Below, piece by piece: positions 44,718 to 54,700 of a stretch of DNA of 64,000 bases. The DNA lies in the NCBI RefSeq assembly GCF_025639805.1, contig NZ_CP106735.1:2258501-2322500 (forward strand). Direction: 5' to 3'. Numbering within the stretch: position 1 is the first letter of the stretch; every line of letters begins with the position of its first letter. The notes under the pieces were generated by a model. That model was not told where the DNA came from and ran no database searches. It worked only from the letters and a program-made list of their open reading frames with translations. Made by a program: the position numbers and the translations under genes. This DNA is from Reichenbachiella carrageenanivorans (GTDB lineage Bacteria; Bacteroidota; Bacteroidia; Cytophagales; Cyclobacteriaceae).

Positions 44718-47030
44718 TCACCCACTAATAATCTCCAAAACCAATTCCTTAGTCAGTGGCTGGCCGTTGGCTTTGGTTTTGATATCGGCAAAGGGAAAAC
44801 GAAAATTGCAACCAGCCTTCCATTGGCTACAGCCATAGGCGGCTTGGTCTTTTACTAAAGTGCCTTTGCCACATTTGGGACAGGTCGGCATTTCCGAACT
44901 GGCCGTTTTGGGTTTGGATACTTGGGTGGGCTGCCATTCAATAGCGAAGGAGTCTGTTAGTTTCAGTATTCCCTCTACTTTTTCTCCCTCTAGTACAAAC
45001 CCTTTGATTTTTGTGGTGGCTTTTTTCTCAATGAGTCGTTTGACCTGAGTCTCTGTTAAGTTTTTTTCCATAAACCGAATCGGCAGGCGGATGTCGCACC
45101 CTTTTTTCCATTGGCTACAGCCAAAACTGGACTTGCCTTTCATGATGATACCTTTTTTGCATTTGGGGCATGTTGTACTTTTAGCTGCTTTTTTTGCAGG
45201 TTTGGCTTTGGTTGGTACTGGTTTTTCTTCTACGATGGAGAGATTGCCCTGCCCAGAAATGGAGCGCACCTCGTAGACTAATTCGTCTACCATTTTCATC
45301 ATGTTGAAAATGAACTGCTTGGCGCTGTATTTACCTTCTTCTATCTCTTTGAGTTGTTTTTCCCACTGGCCAGTGAGCTCGGCAGATTTGAGTAGCTCGT
45401 TTTGTATGGTGTCGATCAATCGAATGCCCATTTCGGTAGGCAGTACTTGTTTTTTACGCCTTTCGGCATATTTCCTTTTAAACAAGGTCTCGATGATGTT
45501 GGCTCGGGTAGAAGGTCGGCCGATGCCGTTAGCCTTCATTAGTTCGCGTAGCTCGTCGTCTTCCACCTGCTTGCCTGCAGTCTCCATGGCACGTAGTAGG
45601 GAAGCTTCGGAGTAAAATTTCGGCGCTTTGGTGCTTTTTTCTATGAAAGAGGGTTCGTGAGGCCCGTTTTCTCCAAGTTCGAAAGTAGGCAATAGGCTGT
45701 TGTCTTCCTCGTCTTCTTTGTTGTCATCTTCGTCACTGTTTTTACTTTCATTGGCAAACAGCACACGCCAGCCTTCGTCTAGTATTTCTTTGCCTCGGGC
45801 AATGAATTGTACTTTTTCTACCTCGGCATTCACTTGTGTTTTGGCCACCAGACAGTCGGGATAAAAGACCGCAATAAATCGGCGAACGATAATATCATAC
45901 ACCTGCAGGTCTGCTGCAGATAGGTTGACCTGCTCTCCTGTAGGGATAATGGCGTGGTGATCTGTGACTTTGTTGTCGTTGAATACTTTGGCGGATTTCC
46001 GAATTTTATGGCCTAGTACGGCTTGTGTGTATTCCGCATAGTTGTTCAGACCTTGGAGTATGCCAGGCACTTTGGGGTACATGTCGTTGGGAAGGAAGGT
46101 GGTGTCTACTCTGGGGTAGGTCACTACTTTCATTTCGTAGAGTCGCTGCACGGTTTTCAAGGTATCTTCTGCAGTTAGCCCAAATTTGTTGTTGGAGTAA
46201 ACCTGAAGGCTCGTTAGGTCAAACAACTTAGGTGCGTACTCTTTGCCATCTTTTCGTTCTATGTCGTTGACAACCAGATCTTTGCCTTCGATGGCTTGTA
46301 GCAATTTTTCGCCATCTTCTTTTTTGAAGAATTTGCCTTCTGTGTTTTTGAACCGAGTCTCTCTGTAGAGTGTCTGCAGTTCCCAATAGGGCTGAGGAAC
46401 GAAATTGGTGATTTCATGGTGTCGTTGCACGAGCATGGCCAGGGTAGGCGTCTGTACTCGGCCGATGGAAAGCACCTGTTTGTTGCCGCCATATTTTAGT
46501 GTGTATAGCCGTGTTGCATTCATGCCCAGCAGCCAATCGCCAATGGCTCTGGAGCTGCCTGCATAGTAGAGGTTGTCGAATTCGCCACCAGATTTGAGTT
46601 GATCAAAGCCCGTTTTAATGGCTTCAGTAGTCAGTGACGAGATCCATAGCCGTTGGACTTCGCCTTCGTAGCCTGCCTGCTTGATTACCCAGCGTTGGAT
46701 TAGTTCTCCTTCTTGGCCTGCATCACCGCAGTTGATCACTACAGTAGCTTGGTCAAATAGTTTTTTGATTATCCCAAATTGCTTTTTTACCCCGCCATCA
46801 TCCATGATTTTGGTCTCGAATCTTTCGGGTAGCATGGGGAGGGTGTTCAGATCCCAGCGTTTCCAGTGGGGTTTGTAGTCTTCGGGTGGATAGAGCGTAC
46901 AAAAGTGGCCAAACGTCCAAGTGACCTGATAGCCATTGCCTTCGAAGTAGCCGTCATGACGGGTCTTCGCCCCAATCACATGGGCGATTTCTTTAGCTAC
47001 ACTTGGTTTTTCGGCTATACAAACTTTCAT
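44718..47030 (-). CDS. topB: DNA topoisomerase III
   Basis: A 770-residue type IA topoisomerase. The N-terminal TOPRIM domain begins MKVCIAEKPSVAKEIAHVIG, with NCGDAGQEGELIQRW as the metal site. The catalytic tyrosine lies in VTYPRVDTTFLPNDMY. The C-terminus has two zinc-finger-like units, CPKCKKGIIMKGKSSFGCSQW and CPKCGKGTLVKDQAAYGCSQW. It relaxes and decatenates single-stranded DNA. The ATG at 47030 is preferred to the TTG at 47033. The YchJ-like gene lies 44 bases upstream on the same strand. Confidence 0.95.
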   Translation of the reverse strand: MKVCIAEKPSVAKEIAHVIGAKTRHDGYFEGNGYQVTWTFGHFCTLYPPEDYKPHWKRWDLNTLPMLPERFETKIMDDGGVKKQFGIIKKLFDQATVVINCGDAGQEGELIQRWVIKQAGYEGEVQRLWISSLTTEAIKTGFDQLKSGGEFDNLYYAGSSRAIGDWLLGMNATRLYTLKYGGNKQVLSIGRVQTPTLAMLVQRHHEITNFVPQPYWELQTLYRETRFKNTEGKFFKKEDGEKLLQAIEGKDLVVNDIERKDGKEYAPKLFDLTSLQVYSNNKFGLTAEDTLKTVQRLYEMKVVTYPRVDTTFLPNDMYPKVPGILQGLNNYAEYTQAVLGHKIRKSAKVFNDNKVTDHHAIIPTGEQVNLSAADLQVYDIIVRRFIAVFYPDCLVAKTQVNAEVEKVQFIARGKEILDEGWRVLFANESKNSDEDDNKEDEEDNSLLPTFELGENGPHEPSFIEKSTKAPKFYSEASLLRAMETAGKQVEDDELRELMKANGIGRPSTRANIIETLFKRKYAERRKKQVLPTEMGIRLIDTIQNELLKSAELTGQWEKQLKEIEEGKYSAKQFIFNMMKMVDELVYEVRSISGQGNLSIVEEKPVPTKAKPAKKAAKSTTCPKCKKGIIMKGKSSFGCSQWKKGCDIRLPIRFMEKNLTETQVKRLIEKKATTKIKGFVLEGEKVEGILKLTDSFAIEWQPTQVSKPKTASSEMPTCPKCGKGTLVKDQAAYGCSQWKAGCNFRFPFADIKTKANGQPLTKELVLEIISG

Positions 47031-47077
47031 CAAACGGGTGGAATGAACTTGAAGTCAAAGTTGGTCAATCGAACGAA

Positions 47078-47557
47078 TTATGCACAACACTTTTTGTATT
47101 TCTTTCCACTGCCGCAGGGACATGGACCATTGCGTGATATCTTAGGCTCTGGTACCGTGTACTGTGGAAATATCCTGCCATCTACATAGTACCACTTTCC
47201 CTTTTCTTTGGAGAAATTACTGCGTTCATGATGGATTTGGTGCGAGCCATGTTTGTCTTTGAAGTGCGCCTTGAATTCGACTGTTCCATTCTCATCAGCG
47301 GCTTGTCCACGTGTAGTGTCGAGTATTTCTAATTGGATCCAATCATTCTCAGAAGACCAAGTTTCCAAATCCGAAAGTTTGTTTTGTTGGCGAGTACGTT
47401 CATGTGTAGTGTCCTGCAGGTAGCCTGCCAGTCCCCGATGAAAAGCAGTATACCGAGAGCGCATCAAGGCCAAAGCAGTAGGAGCTGATTGGTTTTTGAG
47501 GATCGGTTCGCAACATTCGATGAATGGCTTTTCAGAACAGCAGGGGCATGTAGACAT
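47078..47557 (-). CDS. YchJ-like SEC-C motif protein
   Basis: A 159-residue protein with a Cys cluster at each end: CPCCSEKPFIECCEPI near the N-terminus and the SEC-C zinc motif GPCPCGSGKKYKKCCA at the C-terminus. The middle has the YchJ (UPF0225) signature LMRSRYTAFHRGLAGYLQDT. The function is unknown; the SEC-C motif binds zinc and often contacts proteins. The ATG at 47557 is preferred to the longer frame starting at 47587. It shares a strand and a 44-base gap with topB. Confidence 0.88.
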   Translation of the reverse strand: MSTCPCCSEKPFIECCEPILKNQSAPTALALMRSRYTAFHRGLAGYLQDTTHERTRQQNKLSDLETWSSENDWIQLEILDTTRGQAADENGTVEFKAHFKDKHGSHQIHHERSNFSKEKGKWYYVDGRIFPQYTVPEPKISRNGPCPCGSGKKYKKCCA

Positions 47558-47679
47558 GGCTATGGTTTTTAAAAGATTTGGAATCAAAGATAGTGTGCGG
47601 GATTTTGTTGGTAAAATAGGCAGAACTTTTTGAAGAACCGTATGGGGGTAAAGCTGTTAGTAGACAGCCTTTATAAAAG

Positions 47680-49269
47680 TCAACTAAAATAAATCCAAAT
47701 AGCTACTAGTATTCCGACAAGAAGACCAGACAAAATGAGGTCTTTTTTGGTGCCAGCAAGTGAGAGTTTGTTGAAGGTCACTCCGTCGATTTTGGCATAG
47801 TCTGGTCGAGCGCTAAGTAGGCTCACCAAAATGAGTACGGCCACACAAATCACAAATAAGAATATGGCAAAGTGCAAAAAGTTGATGTCGCAAAAGTAGA
47901 ACAGGGCACCCGTGAGGTCTACTTTGTTTACTTCACCGATCAATCGTGCAATACCCAATACAAACCCAGTGACCATAGAGGCCATGGCTCCTTTGGAATT
48001 GAGCCGTTTGAAAAAGATGCCCAGCAAAAAGACAGCCGCTATGGGAGGAGAAATATAGGCTTGCACACTCTGGATGTAGGTGAATAATTGATCGGAAATA
48101 TTGTCGATAAACTGTACCCAGAGTAGGCCGAAGACTACCAAGCCTACTGTAGCCAATCTGCCTACCAGTACCAAGTGTTTTTCAGAAGATGCTGGTTTTA
48201 TTTTTTTGTAGATGTCTAAAGTGAATATGGTAGAGCAGGAATTGAATACTGAAGACAACGAACTCATCAAAGCGGCGAGTAAACCCGCCAAGACTAACCC
48301 TTTGAGTCCAGAGGGGAGCAGTACTTTCACAAGCATAGGCAAAGCATCGTCGGAGTTTTGGAGTGTTAATTCACCGTTTTGGCTCATGGCCAAAGCAATG
48401 ATGCCTGGGATTACGAAGATAAACAAAGGCAGCATTTTGAGATACCCTCCAAAAATGGATCCTCTGCGAGCTTGCTTAATGTTGCTAGCAGCCAAAACCC
48501 GCTGTACAATAAATTGATCAGTACACCAGTACCACACACCCAAAATAGGTGCGCCAAATATGATGCCTGTCCAAGGAAAATCTGGGTGGCTAATGGGTTT
48601 CCAGAGGCTCAGGTAGCTGGTGTCTACACTGGTCATGAGTGCAGACCATCCGCCTAGGTGGTAGATCCCCAGGATGGTAACCACCAGAGACCCTGCAATC
48701 AGTACAAACATCTGAATCATATCTGTGTAAATGACCGCTTTGAGTCCGCCTATGGTGGTGTATATGCCAGTAATCACTACGATGATCACGGCTCCTGCCC
48801 AAAAATCTATACCCATAGCCTGAAAGATGATACCGCCTGCGGCTATAGTCACAGATATTTTAGTAAGGATATAGGCGACAATAGAAATGACAGAGAGATA
48901 GGCTCTGGTGTTTTTAGAATAGCGCAATTCTAGAAACTCAGGCATGGTAAAAACACCACTTCGGAGGTAAAATGGGACAAATACCCAACCGAGTAGTAAG
49001 AGGATGATGCCTGCCAGTAGCTCAAACTGCGCTACGGCTACACCGCTGTTGGCAGCAGTACCTGCGAGCCCTATCAGATGCTCAGACCCGATGTTGGAAG
49101 CGAAGAGCGAAGCACCGATTACAAACCAGCCCATCTCTTTTCCGCCAAGGAAGTAGGTCGTCGAATTTTGTTCTTTTTTACTTTTTTTAGATACAACGAT
49201 AGCCACCAAGAATATGCACAAAAAGTATACGCATATTACGGTTATATCTATGTATTGTAAATTAAGCAT
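47680..49269 (-). CDS. Sodium/sugar symporter of the glycan locus, SSS family
   Basis: A 529-residue inner-membrane transporter with about 14 hydrophobic segments. Signatures are TYFLGGKEMGWFVIGASLF, IGSEHLIGLAGTAANSGVAV, YWCTDQFIVQRVLAA and LMSSLSSVFNSCSTIFTLD, the last at the sodium site. It belongs to the SglT subgroup that takes up glucose-like sugars or other hexoses. It lies 65 bases downstream of the GH3 gene on the same strand, so sugar freed by the glucosidase is a likely substrate. A stem-loop lies in the gap. Confidence 0.9.
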   Translation of the reverse strand: MLNLQYIDITVICVYFLCIFLVAIVVSKKSKKEQNSTTYFLGGKEMGWFVIGASLFASNIGSEHLIGLAGTAANSGVAVAQFELLAGIILLLLGWVFVPFYLRSGVFTMPEFLELRYSKNTRAYLSVISIVAYILTKISVTIAAGGIIFQAMGIDFWAGAVIIVVITGIYTTIGGLKAVIYTDMIQMFVLIAGSLVVTILGIYHLGGWSALMTSVDTSYLSLWKPISHPDFPWTGIIFGAPILGVWYWCTDQFIVQRVLAASNIKQARRGSIFGGYLKMLPLFIFVIPGIIALAMSQNGELTLQNSDDALPMLVKVLLPSGLKGLVLAGLLAALMSSLSSVFNSCSTIFTLDIYKKIKPASSEKHLVLVGRLATVGLVVFGLLWVQFIDNISDQLFTYIQSVQAYISPPIAAVFLLGIFFKRLNSKGAMASMVTGFVLGIARLIGEVNKVDLTGALFYFCDINFLHFAIFLFVICVAVLILVSLLSARPDYAKIDGVTFNKLSLAGTKKDLILSGLLVGILVAIWIYFS

Positions 49270-49290
49270 TTTCGATTATGCGGTAAAATA

Positions 49291-49316
49291 GGTGCCGCTC
49301 CATGCGGAACGACACC
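49291..49316 (-). promoter_or_regulatory. Stem-loop between GH3 and symporter genes
   Basis: On the minus strand an 11-bp stem with two G-U pairs (49291-49301 and 49306-49316) closes a four-base loop. It is within an operon and lacks a T-run, so an mRNA-stability or processing role is more likely than termination. Confidence 0.4.
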
Positions 49317-49334
49317 GTGAACGGTATTAAGGTC

Positions 49335-51593
49335 TTATTTCTGATAAAAGAAATTTTCCTTTTGATCTCCTATCATCACAGTGAACTCGCCTTCTTCGGT
49401 TATCCTTTGGCTATTCTGATTGATGAAAGACAGATCATTTTTAGCTAGTTGAAATTCCACTTGTGTATGATTTCCTTGTTTGATCTCTACTTTCTTAAAT
49501 CTTTTCAATCTCTTTTCACTTGGAGTCACCGAGGCGTATAGATCACTCACATATAGCTCTACTGCTACTAGGCCGTCACGATCGCCTGTGTTACTCACGT
49601 TTACAGATATATGGATTGAGTCTTCTCCAGCCAGTGTGGTTTTGTCTAGTTTCAGATCGCTATAGGCGAAGGTGGTGTAGCTGAGCCCGTGACCAAACGA
49701 CCACTGGGGTGAAAACCCACCCAAACCATAGGTGTCGGGTTCTGATTCTTTGAAATTCTCCGAATTTTTACGGTCGTATAAGATGACGTCACCTGTGTTT
49801 TTAGGATAGGTGAAGGGCAGCTTGCCGTTGGGATTATAGTCTCCGAAGAGAATTTCCATTGTAGCCTTGGCACCTTGGCTGGCAGGTCTGTACAGGTGCA
49901 TAATACCCTTCACACCAGGTTCGACAGAGGAGATCACCCGAGGTCTGCCTTGGGCGAGCAAAAGGACTACAGGTTTGCCCGTAGCTATGGCTGCTTCTAC
50001 CAAGGCTAGCTGATCAGAAGCCAAAGTTAGGTCGTCGATGCCTCCGGGCGACTCTGCATAGGCTTTTTCCCCTATGGCGAGCACGATGACGTCTACCTTA
50101 TTGGCATTGTTTCTCACAAAGGCTGTATTTGTATTTTCGGCGTCAAGGTAGTTGGCTGTTGCATTACTGATGACTTGATCCTCACCTATTTTGGCAACCA
50201 TAGCATCTTTTAGTGTAAGCGTGCTGGTATGATAAGCGGCTTCGTTGTCGCCCTGCCAAGTGTATGACCACGAGCCATGTAGTGCACCTATATTGTGAGC
50301 ACCAGGACCCGTGAGTAGTATTTTGGTGTCTTTGCCTAGAGGCAAAATTTGATTTTCATTTTTCAATAAAGTGATAGATTCTAATGCGGCATTCAAAGCC
50401 ACTTCTGCGTAGTCGGGTTTGCCAAAATTGGCTGTTGCTGCAGGTTCAGGGTAGGCATTGTCGAATAGACCCAAGTCAAATTTCAGTTTGAGTATTCTAT
50501 ATACAGCTTCGTCTATTCTGGTTTGACTTACTTCGCCTTCGTTCACTAATTCGATTAGGTAATCGTAGAAGGAATAATCCATAGGTACCATGCTCATGTC
50601 GATACCTGCATTCACTGCTATTTTTACTGCTTCTTTAGGTGTAGCCGCTATTTGATGTCTGATATGCAGTCTGATGATGTCTTCCCAGTCGGAAACGGCC
50701 AAGCCTTCGAAACCCAATTCGCCTCGCAAGATGTCTTGTAGGTAGTATTTGCTAGCATGTACAGGAATACCGTTTACTTCACCCGAGTTGATCATGACGG
50801 TAGAGGTGCCATTGGCAACAGCTGCTTCGAATGGAGGAAGGAAATACTCTCTCATCTGAATATCTGGAATATAAGCAGGTGTACGATCCTTGCCGCTCAG
50901 TGGTACTGAATAGCCAATAAAATGTTTCATGCAGCTAGCGACAGCTGTTATGTTTTTTAGTCCGTCTTCTTCATAGGCATTGATTGCCCTGCCGCCCATC
51001 AGGGAGGTGAGGTATACATCTTCTCCGAAGGTCTCTTCGAATCGAGACCATAGCGGCTGGCGACCTATACCGAGTGTGGGGTCAAAATTCCAACGGATAC
51101 CTGACGCTCTCACTTCCATGGCTGTGATTTTGGTACTAGCCGATACCAGATCCGTATTGCGAGTAGCGCCCATACCTATATTGTGGGGAAACAAGGTAGA
51201 TCCTTGTGTATAAGATGTGCCATGGATGGCATCTATTCCGTAGAGGATGGGGATCTGCAACGGTGTTTCTTTGGTAGCTATGTCCTGAATGGTGGTGAGC
51301 AGCTCGTGCCATTGAGCTACAGATAGCGGACTGCCATTGGTATTTAGTATGGAGCCTACATTTTTTTCAATGATTGCATGGCGCAGGGCTTTGGTATCTA
51401 GCTTTCCATTTTCATGGAATTTACCCAAGGTAATTTGCGTCATTTGCCCTACCTTTTGTTCTAAAGTCATTTGTCTCATCAGATCAAGTACTTGCTGATC
51501 TTTAGAGGATGAAGAGTCCGGCATTGGTGTACAGGCATAGCAAATGCCTATGGCAAGTATTGAAAAGAGATGTTTTTTTATAAATGGCTTCAT
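49335..51593 (-). CDS. bglX: GH3 beta-glucosidase lipoprotein
   Basis: A 752-residue glycoside hydrolase family 3 enzyme. A lipobox (AIGICYACTP) gives a periplasmic or outer-membrane lipoprotein. The N-terminal GH3 domain has PILYGIDAIHGTSY, the nucleophile Asp in GLAVSDWEDI, and EDGLKNITAVASCMKHF, with the (alpha/beta)6 second domain carrying VDVIVLAIGEKAYAESPGG. A fibronectin-type III-like tail follows. Such enzymes release terminal beta-linked glucose. It is at the head of the minus-strand unit, opposite the regulatory gene, which fits a beta-glucan utilisation locus. Confidence 0.93.
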   Translation of the reverse strand: MKPFIKKHLFSILAIGICYACTPMPDSSSSKDQQVLDLMRQMTLEQKVGQMTQITLGKFHENGKLDTKALRHAIIEKNVGSILNTNGSPLSVAQWHELLTTIQDIATKETPLQIPILYGIDAIHGTSYTQGSTLFPHNIGMGATRNTDLVSASTKITAMEVRASGIRWNFDPTLGIGRQPLWSRFEETFGEDVYLTSLMGGRAINAYEEDGLKNITAVASCMKHFIGYSVPLSGKDRTPAYIPDIQMREYFLPPFEAAVANGTSTVMINSGEVNGIPVHASKYYLQDILRGELGFEGLAVSDWEDIIRLHIRHQIAATPKEAVKIAVNAGIDMSMVPMDYSFYDYLIELVNEGEVSQTRIDEAVYRILKLKFDLGLFDNAYPEPAATANFGKPDYAEVALNAALESITLLKNENQILPLGKDTKILLTGPGAHNIGALHGSWSYTWQGDNEAAYHTSTLTLKDAMVAKIGEDQVISNATANYLDAENTNTAFVRNNANKVDVIVLAIGEKAYAESPGGIDDLTLASDQLALVEAAIATGKPVVLLLAQGRPRVISSVEPGVKGIMHLYRPASQGAKATMEILFGDYNPNGKLPFTYPKNTGDVILYDRKNSENFKESEPDTYGLGGFSPQWSFGHGLSYTTFAYSDLKLDKTTLAGEDSIHISVNVSNTGDRDGLVAVELYVSDLYASVTPSEKRLKRFKKVEIKQGNHTQVEFQLAKNDLSFINQNSQRITEEGEFTVMIGDQKENFFYQK

Positions 51594-51661
51594 TGACCCT
51601 AAGTGTTTAAAATTTAATAGATGAGTGACGATACAAAACTCATTTATTTATTTCCTACATC

Positions 51662-51673
51662 GCTAGGCATATC
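51662..51673 (+). promoter_or_regulatory. Variant of the shared leader motif, copy 4 (two mismatches)
   Basis: GCTAGGCATATC differs from GCTAGGTATATG at two positions. It lies 86 bases before the hybrid sensor ATG. Weaker evidence than the three exact copies. Confidence 0.35.
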
Positions 51674-51708
51674 TCTCAATGAACAGGGGTAATTGTTTCA
51701 AGGGTGGG

Positions 51709-51742
51709 TTGATGTAAAATTTTAGTGAAATATTTACATCAA
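51709..51742 (+). promoter_or_regulatory. Inverted repeat upstream of the hybrid two-component gene
   Basis: TTGATGTAAA (51709-51718) is perfectly complementary to 51733-51742, with a 14-base spacer, ending 16 bases before the ATG at 51759. It may be an operator or a translational-control hairpin; the binding factor is unknown. Confidence 0.45.
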
Positions 51743-51758
51743 GTAAAAAGTGAACGGT

Positions 51759-54700
51759 ATGAGAAAATATGGGATACTAGTCTGGGTGCTCGTCTGGCAC
51801 ACTTGCGTTGGTTTTGCTCAAAGTCAGAGCAGTAAATTTATTTCGATCAAGGCGGAGCTCTCGCAAAATACAGTGGCATCTATCGTGCAGGATCACAATG
51901 GTTTTTTGTGGATAGGTACGAGAAATGGTTTGAATCGGTATGACGGAGTAAATATGACCAGCTATGAGTACGATGAATCCGACTCTACCAGCTTGAGCAA
52001 CGACTATATTCGTACGGTTTATGAAGACTCAGACAATAGACTATGGGTGGGTACTATGGGTGGAGGTATTTGCTTGTACAACGAAGACTTAGATGCCTTC
52101 GAAAGATTCAAAGTGGAGGGAATGCCCGACTATTTGAAGGAGACCAGTGTCAAGGCCTTTTGGGAAGACGAACACAAAAACATCTGGTTTGGAACGGAAA
52201 AGTTTGGTTTGCATTATTACAATAGAACCACGGGTGAAATCAAAACCTATCAGAAAAACTTAGACGACCCTTTTAGTATTTCTTCCAATCATATCACGGG
52301 TATTGTACTTGACAGGATGAATAATCTCTGGATATCCACATGGGGAGGAGGGATCAATTTATTCGACCCCAATAGTCAGCGGTTTATTGTATACAAGCAT
52401 GACGATAAGCCAGAATCTATTGCTTCAAACATTATCCGAAAGCTCTACAAAACCAACGATGGCGACATCTGGCTAGGGACGCATGGTGGATTGGATAAGT
52501 TGGAATATCATGAAAGTGGTAGATATGTATTTAAACACCAGCGACTAGATTCTGAATTGGGAAAAAATGGCAATCGAGTCATTTTGTCTATTTTGGAAGA
52601 TGATAAAAAGCAACTTTGGGTAGGAACAGAAAATGGAGGATTGAATGTGATCAGCCTAGAGACAGGAAAATCTATTCTATACACTTTTGACCCTCGTAGG
52701 GAATACTCCTTGCAAAACAATTCGATCTGGAGTCTCTATCAAGACAATACGGGAATCATCTGGGTGGGTACTTTCAACAAAGGGATATTCAAGATAGATG
52801 AGCATGCGAGTAAATTTGAACACATTCAGCACAATCCTCATTTTTCTAATTCGCTAAGCAGCAATGCTGTGAGCTGCTTTGCCGAAGACAAGTATCATAA
52901 TGTATGGATAGGCACCGATGGCGGAGGGCTGAATTATTGGGATGTAAAAAAGAATACGTTCAAAGCGTATACTACACGATCCAAAACCAATCCGATCACT
53001 AAAGATGCCATCTTATCTCTTTTGCTAGACAGTCAGGGCAATCTTTGGGTGGGTACCTGGGACGGAGGAGTCAATCTAAAAAGAAAAGGGTCGGACAAAT
53101 TTGAGGCCTTTGCATTAGATCACCCACTCAATGCGAGTAAGGGTTTTGAGAATGTATTTGCCATTCATGAGGATAGGAAAGGACGGATCTGGTTTACGGC
53201 TTTCAGAGATGGGCTGTTTGCTTACGACCCTGTCGATCAGTCTTTCATTGGTTTTAATCACGACCATGACAATCCGCACAGCATCAGTACGGATTATGTA
53301 CGTGCCATACTCGAAGACAAGGATGGTACACTCTGGATAGGTACAGAAGGCGGAGGGCTCAATCAGATGTTTGAAACCAATGGTCAATACAGTTTTAAAA
53401 GGTATATGATTGACAAAACAGACGATAAAAGTATCTCTAGTAATTCTGTCATAGCGCTGATGCAAGATGAGGAAGGAATCATTTGGGTAGGTACTTTTTC
53501 TGGATTAGATCGGCTGGATATTACTACCGAGCAATTCACCAAAATAGGAAAAAAGCAGGGGCTACCCAATGAGGTGATTTATGGCATACAGGCCGATCAT
53601 GAAAAAAATCTTTGGGTGAGTTCAAATCGAGGTTTGTCTAAATACAACCCACAATCAGGAGAGGTTCAAAACTACACCAAATCCGACGGTTTGCAGGGCA
53701 TGGAGTTTTTTAAAAATTCTAGTTATACGCTGAGTAGCGGAGAAATATTGTTTGGAGGAATCGATGGGTTCAATATATTTAGACCCGATGAGATCAAAAA
53801 AAACACGTATGAACCCAAAGTATTCTTCAGCGATTTTAGATTGTACAATCAGTCGGTCAAAGTAGGGCCAGCCTCACCACTCAAAAAAAACATTAGAAAG
53901 ACCAAGAAAATCAAGCTCAATTACGATCAGAATGATTTTAGTTTCGAATTTGCTGTACTTAGCTTTTCGCAAACCTCAAAAAATGAATATGCCTTTCAGC
54001 TAGTCAATCATGACGATGGGTGGCAAAAAGTAGGTAATCGTAGAGAAGCGTATTATACCAACGTGCCTCCTGGTTACTACATTTTCAAAGTAAAAGGTAC
54101 CAACAACGATGGGCTGTGGAGTAGCCATGAAGCGGCTGTAGAAATCATTATTTCACCTGCATGGTACAATACCTATTGGGCCTATTCCTTGTATATCGTC
54201 ATCATTACTGGGCTGTTGGTGTGGGGTATCCAGACCATCGTGAATAGAGAGCGGCTACAGACTCAGCTTCAGGTAGAGCATATGGAGCTCTCCAAAATGC
54301 AGGAATTAGACGAAATGAAATCGAGTTTCTTTGCTAATATCTCTCACGAATTTAGGTCGCCGCTTACGCTCATCCTCGGCCCACTCAAAGCCATGTATGA
54401 CAACGTAGAGTTTAGCAGTATCAAAGAGCAAGTGAGTATGATGATTCGAAATGCCGAGAGCTTACTCAACCTAATCAACCAACTCTTGGAGCTTTCCAAA
54501 TTAGAGTCGGGCAAAATGAGATTAGAGGCCGTGGAACAAGATGTTTGTAAATTTTTGAAACCAGTTATTCATTCTTTTTCATCCTTTGCCGCAAGGAAAA
54601 ATATAAGTTATAAGGTAAGTGTGCCTAAAGGAGAGATTCTCGTCTTCTTTGACCGAGAAAAGCTCGAAAAAATAGTAGTAAATCTACTGTCCAACGCCTT

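Noticed and set aside
47640..47679. Terminator after the SSS gene of the glycan locus
   Set aside because: A GGCTGT/ACAGC pairing exists but has a bulge and is followed by C residues, not a T-run.
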